Origin: Cupriavidus sp. P-10
Lineage (GTDB): Bacteria; Pseudomonadota; Gammaproteobacteria; Burkholderiales; Burkholderiaceae
Assembly (NCBI RefSeq): GCF_003402535.2
Contig: NZ_AP025172.1
Location: forward strand, 992,001-1,056,000
Reading direction: 5' to 3'
DNA length: 64,000 bases
Positions 43,176 through 52,333 of the stretch are shown in pieces (within the stretch, counting starts at the first letter, position 1; the number at the start of each line of letters is the position of its first letter). Made by a program: the position numbers and the translations under genes. The notes beneath the pieces were generated by a model. The model made no database searches. It had not been told where the DNA came from and was given only the letters and a program-made list of their open reading frames with translations.

Positions 43176-46175
43176 ATGGCCACCGTCGAGCGTACCGCCT
43201 ACCCGCGTTTCCCAAAGGTCTTTTCCCTCAAGGAACTGCGGGCCTGCTACACACCAAGCGCGGAAGAACTGGACTGGGCGACGCGGTCCACACGCGGGCA
43301 AGAATCGCGACTTGGTCTGCTGGTGCTCCTGAAGGTCTTTCAGCAGCTACACCACTTCCCGAGCCTTGATACGATTCCTGCCAGCGTGCCGGAACTGGTG
43401 CGCATCAGCGCCGGCCTGAACCCAGGTACGAAGTTTGGCTACGACCGAAAGGTGTCGCCGACCTTGTTCCGGCACTACACGGCCGTGCGAGAGTTCCTTG
43501 GCATCCAGGCCTACCTCGGCACCGATGCCAACGAGGTCACTATCCGTGCTGCGCGCGACGCCGCCGAAACGATGGACCAGCCGGTTGACATCATCAACGC
43601 GACGATCGATGCCCTGGTCCTGCGTCAGATCGAACTGCCATCCTTCTCCACGTTAGATGCCATCGTCGAGCAGGTCCACGCTCGCACGCAAACCGCCCTG
43701 TTTCGCCGGATCAGACGACGCCTGTCCGAGGACGAGCAGCACCGGCTTGACCGGTTGCTGACCCGAGACCTAGCAAGCCGTCAGACTGCCTATCACAACA
43801 TCAAGCGCCACGCGCTGCGTCCCTCGCGCAAGCACCTGACTCTGCTGATCGAGCATCTGACCTGGCTGGACACCATTGGAGACTTTTCCAAGACCGTGGC
43901 AGGCGTGCCGGCTTCCAAGCTGCGGTCCTTGGCGAGCCAGGCCATGAGCCTGGACGCGGCCAATCTCAAGGAGATCTTGCCGGAGAAGCGCTATGCGCTG
44001 ATGGTGGCGCTCCTCAATCAAATGCGGGTACGGGTGCGGGACGATCTCGTCGAAATGTTTATCCGGCGCATGAGCGCCATCCACAAGCGGGCACGGGAAG
44101 AGTTGGAGCAAATCCAGTCCCGCCGGCGCGCGCAAATGGAGAAGCTCGTCGCGCTGCTCGACGGCGTGGTCGAGATCGTCGCCGAGGGCGAGGACGATGC
44201 TCAGATCGGCGTAGAGGTAAGGCGCCTTCTTGCCCCCTCAGGCGATTTGGAGTCTTTACGCGAGAGCTGCGCCGAGGTCCGCGCCTTCAGCGGGAACAAC
44301 TACTTGCCCCTTTTGTGGCGGCATTTTCGCCCGCACCGCTCGGTAATGTTGCGCCTGGCCGAGGTGCTGAAGTGGCAGTCAACCAGCCAGTCGTGCACCC
44401 TGCTGGCCGCACTGGCAGTCGTGTTGAAGAATGCGGCCCTGCACCGCGAATGGTTTGCCGCCGACGTCGATCTGAGCTTCGCCTCGGAGCGCTGGCGCAA
44501 GCTCGTACATCGCTCTGACAATCTTGGGCCCGGCATTAATCGGCGCTATCTGGAGCTCTGCGTGCTTTCGCATATGGTCGCCGAACTGCGCTCTGGCGAC
44601 CTCTGCGTCGACGGCTCAGACGCGTTTGCCGACTACCGGCTGCATCTGTTGCCCTGGCGTGAATGCGAGCGCCGTATCCCTGACTACTGTGCCAAGCTGG
44701 AGATGCCGACCAACGCGCAGGATTTCGTTGCACACCTACGTCAGTGGTTGGCCGCGACGGCACAGAACCTGGACGATGGTTTTCCGGATAAGCGTCAGCA
44801 CGTCACCATTGGCCGCAACGGCGAGCCGGTACTCCGCCGGACCGTCGCCAAGGAAATCCCCGCCAGCGCGCTTGAGCTTCAGCAGACGCTGATCCGCCAC
44901 ATGCCGAACCGCAACCTGCTGGACGTGCTGGCCAACATCGAGCATTGGACCCACTTCACGCGCCACTTCGGCCCACTTTCAGGCAGCGATCCCAAGATCC
45001 GCCACGCCGCCGAGCGCTACTTGCTGACGATCTTCGCCATGGGCTGCAATCTCGGACCCACGCAAGCAGCTCGCCACATGGGCGAACGGGTGACGCCGCA
45101 CATGATGTCGTTCGTAAATCGGCGGCATATGAGTCTCGAACGGCTTGAAACCGCGCAGCGCGAACTGATCGAGTTGTATCTCCAGCTCGACCTGCCCAAG
45201 CATTGGGGGGACGGTAAGACCGTGGCGGCTGACGGCACGCAATACGACTTCTACGACAATAACCTGCTCACGGGCTATCACTTCCGCTACCGCAAGAAGG
45301 GCGCGGTCGCCTACCGGCATGTTGCAGACAACTACATCGCCGTATTCCGACACTTCATCCCGCCCGGCGTGTGGGAGGCTGTCTACGTCATCGAGGGCTT
45401 GCTCAAGGCAGGCTTGAGCGTGGAGGCAGATACGGTGCATGCCGACACCCAGGGCCAGTCAGCTGCCGTTTTTGCCTTTACCTACCTGCTTGGCATCAAC
45501 CTGATGCCGCGGATTCGTAACTGGCAGGATCTGAAACTTTACCGAGCCGATCCCACCTCCAAGTATCGTCACATTGACCGCCTTTTTTCGGGCGCGGTGG
45601 ATTGGGATCTGATCGCCCTTCACTGGCAGGATCTGATGCAGGTCGCGTTGTCGATCCAGGCCGGAACCATATCCTCTCCCCTACTGCTGCGTCGCTTGGG
45701 ATCGGATAGTCGCAAGAATCGCCTCCTGCTGGCCGCCCAGGAACTGGGTAAGGTTGTTCGCACCGTGTTTCTGCTGGAGTGGATCGGTAGCCGCGAACTG
45801 CGCCAGGAAATCACGGCGACGACCAACAAGATCGAGTCCTACAATGGCTTTGCCAAGTGGTTTTCGTTCGGCGGCGATGTGCTGCCAGTGAACGATCCCG
45901 ACGAGCAGCAAAAGCGATTGCGCTACAACGATCTGATCGCCTCCGCAGTGATCCTTCAGAACACCGCCGACATGATGCAGGCGCTTCGTGCCATGGAGAA
46001 GGACGGTATCAAGGTCGACGTAGACGACATCGGCTTCCTCAGCCCATATCTCACCAGCAACATCAAGCGCTTTGGCGACTACAAGCTAAACCTTGAGCGG
46101 ACTCCGGAGGCCTGGATCCACGACAGTCTTTTCGCTGCCCCCGCATTCTCCATTCGGAAGCCACGCCATGCCTAA
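43176..46175 (+). CDS. tnpA: Tn3-family transposase
   Basis: 999 residues from ATG 43176. The N-terminal domain (DUF4158 type) reads YPRFPKVFSLKELRACYTPS. The DDE Tnp Tn3 core has Asp686 in VAADGTQYDF, Asp757 in HADTQGQSAA and Glu887 in TNKIESYNGF, with the typical LLTGYHFRYRKKG between. Length and catalytic residues are intact, so it is likely active. Confidence 0.93.
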   Translation: MATVERTAYPRFPKVFSLKELRACYTPSAEELDWATRSTRGQESRLGLLVLLKVFQQLHHFPSLDTIPASVPELVRISAGLNPGTKFGYDRKVSPTLFRHYTAVREFLGIQAYLGTDANEVTIRAARDAAETMDQPVDIINATIDALVLRQIELPSFSTLDAIVEQVHARTQTALFRRIRRRLSEDEQHRLDRLLTRDLASRQTAYHNIKRHALRPSRKHLTLLIEHLTWLDTIGDFSKTVAGVPASKLRSLASQAMSLDAANLKEILPEKRYALMVALLNQMRVRVRDDLVEMFIRRMSAIHKRAREELEQIQSRRRAQMEKLVALLDGVVEIVAEGEDDAQIGVEVRRLLAPSGDLESLRESCAEVRAFSGNNYLPLLWRHFRPHRSVMLRLAEVLKWQSTSQSCTLLAALAVVLKNAALHREWFAADVDLSFASERWRKLVHRSDNLGPGINRRYLELCVLSHMVAELRSGDLCVDGSDAFADYRLHLLPWRECERRIPDYCAKLEMPTNAQDFVAHLRQWLAATAQNLDDGFPDKRQHVTIGRNGEPVLRRTVAKEIPASALELQQTLIRHMPNRNLLDVLANIEHWTHFTRHFGPLSGSDPKIRHAAERYLLTIFAMGCNLGPTQAARHMGERVTPHMMSFVNRRHMSLERLETAQRELIELYLQLDLPKHWGDGKTVAADGTQYDFYDNNLLTGYHFRYRKKGAVAYRHVADNYIAVFRHFIPPGVWEAVYVIEGLLKAGLSVEADTVHADTQGQSAAVFAFTYLLGINLMPRIRNWQDLKLYRADPTSKYRHIDRLFSGAVDWDLIALHWQDLMQVALSIQAGTISSPLLLRRLGSDSRKNRLLLAAQELGKVVRTVFLLEWIGSRELRQEITATTNKIESYNGFAKWFSFGGDVLPVNDPDEQQKRLRYNDLIASAVILQNTADMMQALRAMEKDGIKVDVDDIGFLSPYLTSNIKRFGDYKLNLERTPEAWIHDSLFAAPAFSIRKPRHA

Positions 46176-46512
46176 CACCCAGACCCCTTATGGCCCGGTT
46201 GACACCGATGCCTTGCATCGCCTGCAGGACAGTTTCGACACCCGCGAGATCCTGCGCATTGTGGACCTCGTCGATACGATACGAACCCGAGTCAGTGAGC
46301 CAGCAGGTATTCGCGACGACTTACTCCAGTTACATGGCATGGCCCATTCGGTTCTCAATGGTGCCGGTCTCGTCTCGGGAGCAACGAATCCAGCCTTGGT
46401 CGAGCAGGCCGAGACCATTGTGGAGGAACTAGAAGACTTGATACGGGTGCTCCAACGCGCTGTGCACGCGCTGCGCCCACTAGAACTTCTCCGACCTTCC
46501 AGCGACGCGTGA
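46168..46512 (+). CDS. Small accessory protein overlapping tnpA
   Basis: 114 residues from ATG 46168, which overlaps the last eight bases of tnpA. It is helical and acidic (DSFDTREILRIVDLVDTIRT, ATNPALVEQAETIVEELEDL). Its place matches small regulators such as TnpC of Tn4651-type elements, but I see no sequence proof of homology. Translational coupling to tnpA is likely. Confidence 0.6.
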   Translation: MPNTQTPYGPVDTDALHRLQDSFDTREILRIVDLVDTIRTRVSEPAGIRDDLLQLHGMAHSVLNGAGLVSGATNPALVEQAETIVEELEDLIRVLQRAVHALRPLELLRPSSDA

Positions 46513-46525
46513 CAGGCTTGCCGCG

Positions 46526-46625
46526 CCTCGAGCGCTCGCCTTATATCCAGAATTTGCAGTTAGAAAAATTCATCATAACTGGAAGGCTTATGATAGTGGA
46601 TTGGGCGTATCTTGGTCGCAGGCCG
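46526..46625 (+). repeat. Right-end repeat of the Tn3-family element
   Basis: Contains the right inverted repeat (46576-46614) plus about 50 bases of subterminal sequence. It is repeated in the same orientation at 39113-39215. Confidence 0.65.
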
Positions 46626-47138
46626 ACTTGGCGGTTCAGATTTTTGAAACACCTTCGACCATCGCGGCCGCAAGCGTCCGGCGCCCTATGCGGCGTGCCG
46701 TTCTCCGTCGAGTGGTTCTGTGGGCAAGGTCAGGTGCAATCATGGTAGAGCTAGGCGATGGTAGTTGGGGGCGCGGCACTGTGCAATGGGACACCTGCAC
46801 GATGACCGCCGGTGTGGAAGGACTGCCGCGGGACAATTTGCCCAAAGTGGTGTTCGTGGAGTGCGCCGATCTATAGGGATCGATGACTTGCGCCGGCACT
46901 CTCTGGCTACAGAATGAACGTGGGAGGCTGGTCTGTAGCCGAGCGCAGGCGGTCGCAGACCGCAGACACGCCTGTAGCATGCTTCTCGGCGGAACGAATC
47001 ACGCGCGGTCGGAATATTTATAAGCTTTTGACCGATAAGCCCTTTCCTGTGCATACACCCCCAGAAGATGCATGGAAAGTACGATGACCCGCTATCCGCT
47101 GACTACTAAGATCCTCATTTTTACGGGTCGTTAAGATC
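46626..47138. other. Gap between the Tn3 element and the OLD-like gene
   Basis: About 510 bases. A short + strand frame (46601-46876) has a protein-like middle but begins inside the repeat and resembles nothing I know. The last 100 bases are AT-rich and probably hold the promoter of the next gene. Confidence 0.4.
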
Positions 47139-48848
47139 ATGAAAGTCGTAATTGAACGTTTTAAGAATCTACAGTCCATTAATCTTGATATTGACGGTTT
47201 GACCCTCCTCGTTGGCGGGAACAACGCCGGAAAAAGCTCCGTTCTCCAAGCGATTCAATTTGGCACCTCAGTGGCCCAAACATCGTCCATGCAAGGCGGT
47301 GCCTGGGCTGATGATCGTCTAGCGACCTCCATTGGCCAAACAGACCTCGTCTATTCACCAATCAAGGATGTCCTGTCACTTGGACCAAATGGTAGACTGA
47401 GGGAGCCAGAGAACGAGGCGATTAGTATCACATATTTGAATGAAGAGCATGAAACCAAGGTTTCTGTCCGAAAGGGTAGAAATAAAAATGTTCGGTTTGA
47501 ATTGGTCGGGCAATTATTGGGCGAACAGTTGCAATCGATAACCCGACCCTACAGCGCCCTCGTCACAGGACTCGCCGGCATTCCGTCCGAAGAGGAATAT
47601 GAAACGAATCTTGTCGTTAGAAAGGCGGCAGCAAGGGGCGACTCGAATAGTGTATTCAGAAATATTCTTCTGCAGCTTAAATCCGATGGGGCAAAGTGGC
47701 AACGCTTCCGGCAGCAGATCACTCGTATTTTTCCCGACTACAATCTGGATGTTACGTTCAGTCCTGATAACGATGAAACAATACGCTGCGTAGTCGAGCG
47801 AGATGGGGTTGTTTACCCCATAGATTCCTGCGGAACAGGAGTTCTGCAGGCTATCCAAATTTTCTCCTACATCAATCTTTTCGAGCCAAAAATTCTCCTA
47901 TTGGATGAGCCTGATAGCCACCTTCACCCCAATAATCAAAAACAATTGGCTGATGAGTTAATCAGTGCGGCGAGAGGTGGTTTAAACATTGTTGTGTCCA
48001 CGCACAGCCGCCATCTCGTGGAGGCATTGTGGGAAGAATCCCGGCTTGTATGGCTTAAGAACGGATCAGTCCAACCCAATATTCAAGACTATGAGGTAAA
48101 GGCGCTACTTGAAATCGGCGCTCTCAATGTTGGCGAGCGTCTTGGGAATCCTCGCTATATATTTCTGACGGAAGATGAGGATCATCAGCTGATCGAGATA
48201 TTGCTCGAATCTAACGGGTTCGATTTGGAGGAGTGCGATATTGTCTCGTATTTGGGATGTACCAACGTGGGGACAGCTTTTGCACTAATTGCACACTTGA
48301 GGAGAACTCATCCAAATGCTAGTTACGTGATCCACCGCGATCGCGACTTCTTAGACGAACAGGCGATTGCCGCTTATGCCGCCAAATTTGCTCCGCTTAA
48401 CGTGCAAGTTTTCATTCCAGAGGGAAATGACCTGGAATCCTATTTCTCGCGTGCACAACACGTTGCGGAAACGTGCGGGGTAGTACCGGAGATTGCAACT
48501 CGCATTCTAGAAGAAGCTTTCGCTGCACGGCGTGATGATTTGGTCAGAAAATATGTGAATACGTGCGTGCAAAATCAAATCAAGAAAGGAGAAAAGCCGG
48601 ATTCAGGAGCCATCGCAGTTCACTGCTATGGGACGATGACTTATCCCACCTCTCCCCTTGTGCACGGGAAGATTCTAATGAAGGGTCTTCGCGCCGCCTT
48701 ACAGGCTAATGGAATTCCTGATCGGATTGTTTCTGTCTCTCAGCATCTCGCCACTGAGCCATTAGCCAGGTTTCTCGCGCCGCCCGCCGCTGCCATGCAA
48801 CCGCTGGGCCCTGCTGTCCAACCGCCGGGCCATGCCGCGCAGCCCTAG
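47139..48848 (+). CDS. OLD-like ATPase/TOPRIM protein, C-terminus altered
   Basis: 569 residues. ABC-type ATPase motifs: VGGNNAGKSSVLQAIQFG (Walker A), DSCGTGVLQAIQIFSY (signature), ILLLDEPDSHLHP (Walker B) and STHSRHLVEA. A TOPRIM-type domain follows: YIFLTEDEDHQLIEILLES with the acidic pair, and VIHRDRDFL. OLD-family nucleases act in anti-phage defence. The gene is visibly more AT-rich than its surroundings, a sign of transfer. The last 20 or so residues (PPAAAMQPLGPAVQPPGH) run into an IS21 fragment and look foreign, so the natural end may be lost. Confidence 0.8.
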   Translation: MKVVIERFKNLQSINLDIDGLTLLVGGNNAGKSSVLQAIQFGTSVAQTSSMQGGAWADDRLATSIGQTDLVYSPIKDVLSLGPNGRLREPENEAISITYLNEEHETKVSVRKGRNKNVRFELVGQLLGEQLQSITRPYSALVTGLAGIPSEEEYETNLVVRKAAARGDSNSVFRNILLQLKSDGAKWQRFRQQITRIFPDYNLDVTFSPDNDETIRCVVERDGVVYPIDSCGTGVLQAIQIFSYINLFEPKILLLDEPDSHLHPNNQKQLADELISAARGGLNIVVSTHSRHLVEALWEESRLVWLKNGSVQPNIQDYEVKALLEIGALNVGERLGNPRYIFLTEDEDHQLIEILLESNGFDLEECDIVSYLGCTNVGTAFALIAHLRRTHPNASYVIHRDRDFLDEQAIAAYAAKFAPLNVQVFIPEGNDLESYFSRAQHVAETCGVVPEIATRILEEAFAARRDDLVRKYVNTCVQNQIKKGEKPDSGAIAVHCYGTMTYPTSPLVHGKILMKGLRAALQANGIPDRIVSVSQHLATEPLARFLAPPAAAMQPLGPAVQPPGHAAQP

Positions 48849-49140
48849 CCACGCGGAAAGCTTGGCGGCATGGCCGTCGAGCTTGCTCGGGCTCTGCCGG
48901 CCGGATAGACGGGTGCAGGTAGCGCCTGACCGTATTCCTGGAGATGCCCGGGCGTCTGGCGATCTCGCGCAGCGGGATCTGGTCGCGAAGATGCCAGCGT
49001 CGAATGATGCTCAGTATGGCCACGTCGGCCACTCCGAACTCCCGCTCGTTCCCGAGCGGGACAGTGTTCTATACGTGGGTCAACATTCGATGCAAAAACC
49101 AGCCTTGGGTGGGTCAGGATTCGGTGCAAATCAACATGCA
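48842..49140 (-). pseudogene. IS21-family istA fragment with terminal repeats
   Basis: Minus strand: VAILSIIRRWHLRDQIPLRE then IARRPGISRNTVRRYL, the IstA N-terminal HTH. SKLDGHAAKLSAWL follows in a different frame, so there is a frameshift. Two related 20-base repeats (GGGTCAACATTCGATGCAAA at about 49078 and GGGTCAGGATTCGGTGCAAA at about 49112) are the multiple end repeats of an IS21 terminus. istB and the far end are absent. Confidence 0.7.
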
Positions 49141-49451
49141 AAGGCGCCGGAAGAAAGCCGCTCGGACACTTCATAATGTCCCGCCGGTACCGGGTCAGTA
49201 CTTGCGCCGTTGTCTGCCTCCCCGCCAAAGGCACCAATCAGTCCGTCAACCTGGCCGTTCTCTTTCAGCCCCCAGGCCTCCAATTGCCAGACCGTTGGGG
49301 AATCTGTCTCCCGGACACTGTTGTAAACAAAGAACCATTCGCTTGCCGGAATAATCTGCGTGTACATCGTGATGCATCCTGGATGCCAGTTGTAGTCGAA
49401 ACCATTCTGTCGGCTTGCCACGCTGAAATCTTGAGGGACTGGGAAAGCCAC
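49131..49451 (-). CDS. Hypothetical protein cut at its C-terminus by the IS21 end
   Basis: 106 residues from a GTG at 49451. GFDYNWHPGCITMYTQIIPA and EWFFVYNSVRETDSPTVWQL look like a beta-rich folded domain. The frame ends inside the IS21 terminal repeats, so the last few residues (SSGAFAC) are probably not original. No family recognised. Confidence 0.45.
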   Translation of the reverse strand: MAFPVPQDFSVASRQNGFDYNWHPGCITMYTQIIPASEWFFVYNSVRETDSPTVWQLEAWGLKENGQVDGLIGAFGGEADNGASTDPVPAGHYEVSERLSSGAFAC

Positions 49452-49506
49452 ACGTCGTCTTTCCTTCCCCGGCGTTTGCGCGTTCCATCAACTGCGCAGG
49501 TTTCCC

Positions 49507-49653
49507 TCAGCCCACCGAAAATTCGCCGGCGAACGGTTCCGGATAGTTCGCGTCCGGGCGCAATGCCGCGAACTCCGGCAACTCCGCAAACCGCGTGACT
49601 TGCACGTCGACCTTACGACGCCATGCCCCCAGCGAGATCCCTGCGCGAGCCAT
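49507..49653 (-). CDS. Short orphan open frame
   Basis: 48 residues from ATG 49653. ITRFAELPEF-like and ALRPDANYPEPFAGEFSVG text seems protein-like, but no family or ribosome site is evident. Possibly the tail of a lost gene. Confidence 0.25.
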   Translation of the reverse strand: MARAGISLGAWRRKVDVQVTRFAELPEFAALRPDANYPEPFAGEFSVG

Positions 49654-49744
49654 CACCACTGCATGGGCGGGGTGCCCCACCCGGCTTCGAACTGAGCCGC
49701 AGCCTGTCGGATGAGCGACATAAAGCGGGCTGCGGCCCGCTTGA

Positions 49745-50707
49745 TCATAGCTGGGTGGCTTGGGTGGACGCCATCACGGGTGGTGGGATGCGCAAGTACT
49801 TGTCGCGCGGGATGTTGGTCAGCAGATGCAACGCCGCCTCTTGGGTGACGCCCAGTGCCAACGATGCGCAGTCACGCAATTCAAGAAGAACCGATGTTGA
49901 CTCGGTTTCGGTTAGAAAGATGTCGTACGCAGTTCGGCTCAAGAGGCTGAATGGCACGCCTTCTTCCCCGGAGCAGGCGAAGTTGTAGCCGACGATGATG
50001 GGGATAAAATCTCGCCGGACCGACAGCAAGTCATACAGCTGCTCGTCCGCGATGTACTCCTTGTCCAGCAGCAGGTAGGACCTCAGGCCTGCATCGGCCA
50101 GCCTCTGTGCCCGTTCGATGAGACGCGGTACCCAATCATGCCGCTTCTTGTCGAAGGGGTCTATCCCGAGTGCGAAGTGTCTCATCCCGTTGAACGCCCT
50201 TTTCGAGAAGTTAGACGAGCGGCCGATGTACCACCCGTCCGGCTCGGGCTCTGGGGCCAAGTTCACGCCAGTGATGACGGCGCTCGGTATCGTCCTCAGC
50301 AGATGCTCGAGCAGGTCCCTGCGGCTCATGACAAATCCACCATCACGACATACGTCGGATTGGTCGGCCCAATCACCGCTGTCGTCTTCGGCGCCAGCCT
50401 TCGGTGCCGTAACGAGCTCCAGCACCCGCGCACCTCTCGCGGCATTTGCAGAGACCTGCAGCAAAGCGGCCCGTGCCTGGTTGTAATCGGAAAACCCGTA
50501 CGACCTCGCCGCGGCTTCCAGTGCCTGCGCATAAGTCAGTTGCAAACTAAAGGCTTTGCCGAGATAGGTCTGCAGGCTTTTGGCTTGGGCGCCGAGAATC
50601 TTGAGGTGCGACTCGCCATTCGTGGCAGTACGCTTCAGGTTGGCCGGGACGGCCGAAAAGAATGCGCCGACGTTAAAGTCAGCGGGAAATGCGCTCTCGG
50701 AAGACAT
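49745..50707 (-). CDS. Hypothetical protein with a glyoxalase-superfamily-type N-terminal helix domain
   Basis: 320 residues from ATG 50707. Residues about 35-80 (LKILGAQAKSLQTYLGKAFS, ALEAAARSYGFSDYNQARAA) match the small helical domain annotated as glyoxalase-like on many plasmid and island proteins. The rest (WYIGRSSNFSKRAFNGMRHF, DAGLRSYLLLDKEYIADEQL) is unrecognised. No membrane segment. Function unknown. Confidence 0.55.
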   Translation of the reverse strand: MSSESAFPADFNVGAFFSAVPANLKRTATNGESHLKILGAQAKSLQTYLGKAFSLQLTYAQALEAAARSYGFSDYNQARAALLQVSANAARGARVLELVTAPKAGAEDDSGDWADQSDVCRDGGFVMSRRDLLEHLLRTIPSAVITGVNLAPEPEPDGWYIGRSSNFSKRAFNGMRHFALGIDPFDKKRHDWVPRLIERAQRLADAGLRSYLLLDKEYIADEQLYDLLSVRRDFIPIIVGYNFACSGEEGVPFSLLSRTAYDIFLTETESTSVLLELRDCASLALGVTQEAALHLLTNIPRDKYLRIPPPVMASTQATQL

Positions 50708-51174
50708 CTGTGCCCTCTATCGAGACTCGTCACCTAAGGAGGCTATAAGCTGCTCACGTTGCCTGCCGAGTCCCGAAAAAGGGATTCAACATGTTCAGAA
50801 CATCAACCAGGAGGTTGCCGGACTTTACCTTATCGCTTTCGCGATGCGAGCTGGCAGGCGCCGGAGCCTGCCAGATGTATACCATGGATAGCCGGCGGCT
50901 AGCAAGTTAGGCTGCCGTCCCGCTTTCGGGTGAAGGCAAGCCGCCTGGGGGACAACTTCTTTCGCTATCGAGACGCAGCAATGGCTTGGAATCAAAGTTT
51001 TGTGAGCGTGCTGCCTGGCAAGCCTTCGACGCTGCTCACTGCCACGCGGAACGCATCGCGATTAATGGGAACTTTACGTTCGCTATCCCGTTGGGCGCCT
51101 GTGCTGGAACGGCCTTACCCAACAGTCCATGCCGGCTCTGCTATTGCGGTCTGTCGAGCATGGGCGCGCGGACA

Positions 51175-51350
51175 GCCCGCCTATGAGGCCCGCATGCATC
51201 TCGGACGGTTGTTTCGTACGATCTTCCTGATCGACTATTTCACGAATACCGCATTTCGCCAGGAGATGCAGCACGGGCTGAACCGCGCTGAAGCGGAGCA
51301 CATTCTCCAGCGGGCGATCCATTCCGGCAGCGGCATAAATCCGCGGCTGG
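51175..51350 (+). pseudogene. Tn3-family tnpA C-terminal remnant
   Basis: Within a 185-codon open frame (50930-51487), YEARMHLGRLFRTIFLIDYF then RQEMQHGLNRAEAEHILQRA matches the conserved C-terminal region of Tn3 transposases (Arg-x-x-Phe ... Gly-Leu-Asn-x-x-Glu-Ala). Text on both sides is off-family. It is from a different subgroup than the intact tnpA at 43176. Confidence 0.55.
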
Positions 51351-51575
51351 CTAGAGCTTGGCGTCGGTCCGTCCGTCGGCAGGCATTAAGCTTCTTGGAG
51401 GCTTACCATCCCCTCCCCCGCCGCCATCCCGTGTCGCGATTGGTACATCAGCGGATACGGGGAATAGCCCAGTCAGCAAATTATTGATTTTACGGGAATT
51501 TCTTGTGAGCGCCGCCCGGAAACCCGCATGAATGCTTTCGAGCTATCGGGGTTGCATCGAAATCAAAGGGGTACC

Positions 51576-52265
51576 TTAGACGGCCCATTTCCACGTCGAT
51601 GTGTACGTCATGATTCCCATGTCCGTCCAATACTCTGGAACCCACATTTCTACGCCATTCGAATATTTCGACTCGTCAGCCAACATGTTGTATACATCCA
51701 CGGTAATGCGACTTGGTTTGCCGGCAAGATTTGTGAGTTTCGCGGCGTAGTTCGCGGCCCGCCCAATCCAAACGAGGTCATTGTCTCCACGCACGCCGAT
51801 TCTCGCGGTTCTCAGCTGACTTGTGTCTATGCCTACTACGTGCTTTAAGACAAAATCGGTTTTCCACTTCTTCGCAATTGCCGGCTGGATGATGTCCAAG
51901 ACGGCGGAATTAATTTTAAGTGCGCATCGTGCTGCGGACGTATTCTTCGAGTCACCGGTGAAGACGGCCATGACGCGGTCTCCGTCATAGGCAGTAATCA
52001 CCCCTCCTTCATTTCTAATAATGTCAGAAGCACACTTCAAAAATGTCTTGTAAATCTGTGCGCTGAACTCCCATTTCATGATATTAACCATGTCGGTAGA
52101 CCCGTCTAGGTCCGCATAAAGGACCGTTGCCGCGTTAAGGTCTTTTGCGTGGTTGGAATTAAGACGTAAATCGACAGGATCCGGAACGCCAGTAGTTTCT
52201 TGAACTTCCCATTCAGTGGTGAACGTTTCGATAACCCATTTCTTCAGATCATCGGCTAAAGCCAT
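51576..52265 (-). CDS. pycC: Pycsar-type pyrimidine nucleotide cyclase (PycC)
   Basis: 229 residues from ATG 52265 (AGGA eight bases ahead). A single class III nucleotide-cyclase domain: the first metal Asp is in VLYADLDGSTDMV (Asp52), the second in AYDGDRVMAVF (Asp96), and IGRAANYAAKLTN is the transition-state region. It directly follows a CNB-TIR gene, the exact Pycsar pair: on infection PycC makes cCMP or cUMP, which activates the effector. Whether this one makes cUMP or cCMP cannot be read off. The operon context is the only evidence against an ordinary adenylate cyclase. Confidence 0.85.
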   Translation of the reverse strand: MALADDLKKWVIETFTTEWEVQETTGVPDPVDLRLNSNHAKDLNAATVLYADLDGSTDMVNIMKWEFSAQIYKTFLKCASDIIRNEGGVITAYDGDRVMAVFTGDSKNTSAARCALKINSAVLDIIQPAIAKKWKTDFVLKHVVGIDTSQLRTARIGVRGDNDLVWIGRAANYAAKLTNLAGKPSRITVDVYNMLADESKYSNGVEMWVPEYWTDMGIMTYTSTWKWAV

Positions 52266-52333
52266 GGATATATCCTAGTTGTTTGCACCTAGCATTGGCC
52301 TCGCTTTGATTCGAAATCGACCTTCAGGGTCAT

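Larger units (their letters stand above)
43036..46625 (+). mobile_element. Tn3-family element with tnpA and a small downstream gene
   Basis: About 3.6 kb bounded by inverted repeats sharing GATACGCCCAAWCCRCTATC and ATAAGCCTT. It carries tnpA and a 114-residue gene; no resolvase is present, so it resembles tnpA-only elements such as IS1071 in layout. It truncates the kfrA-like gene. Exact outer borders and target duplication are not resolved. Confidence 0.65.
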
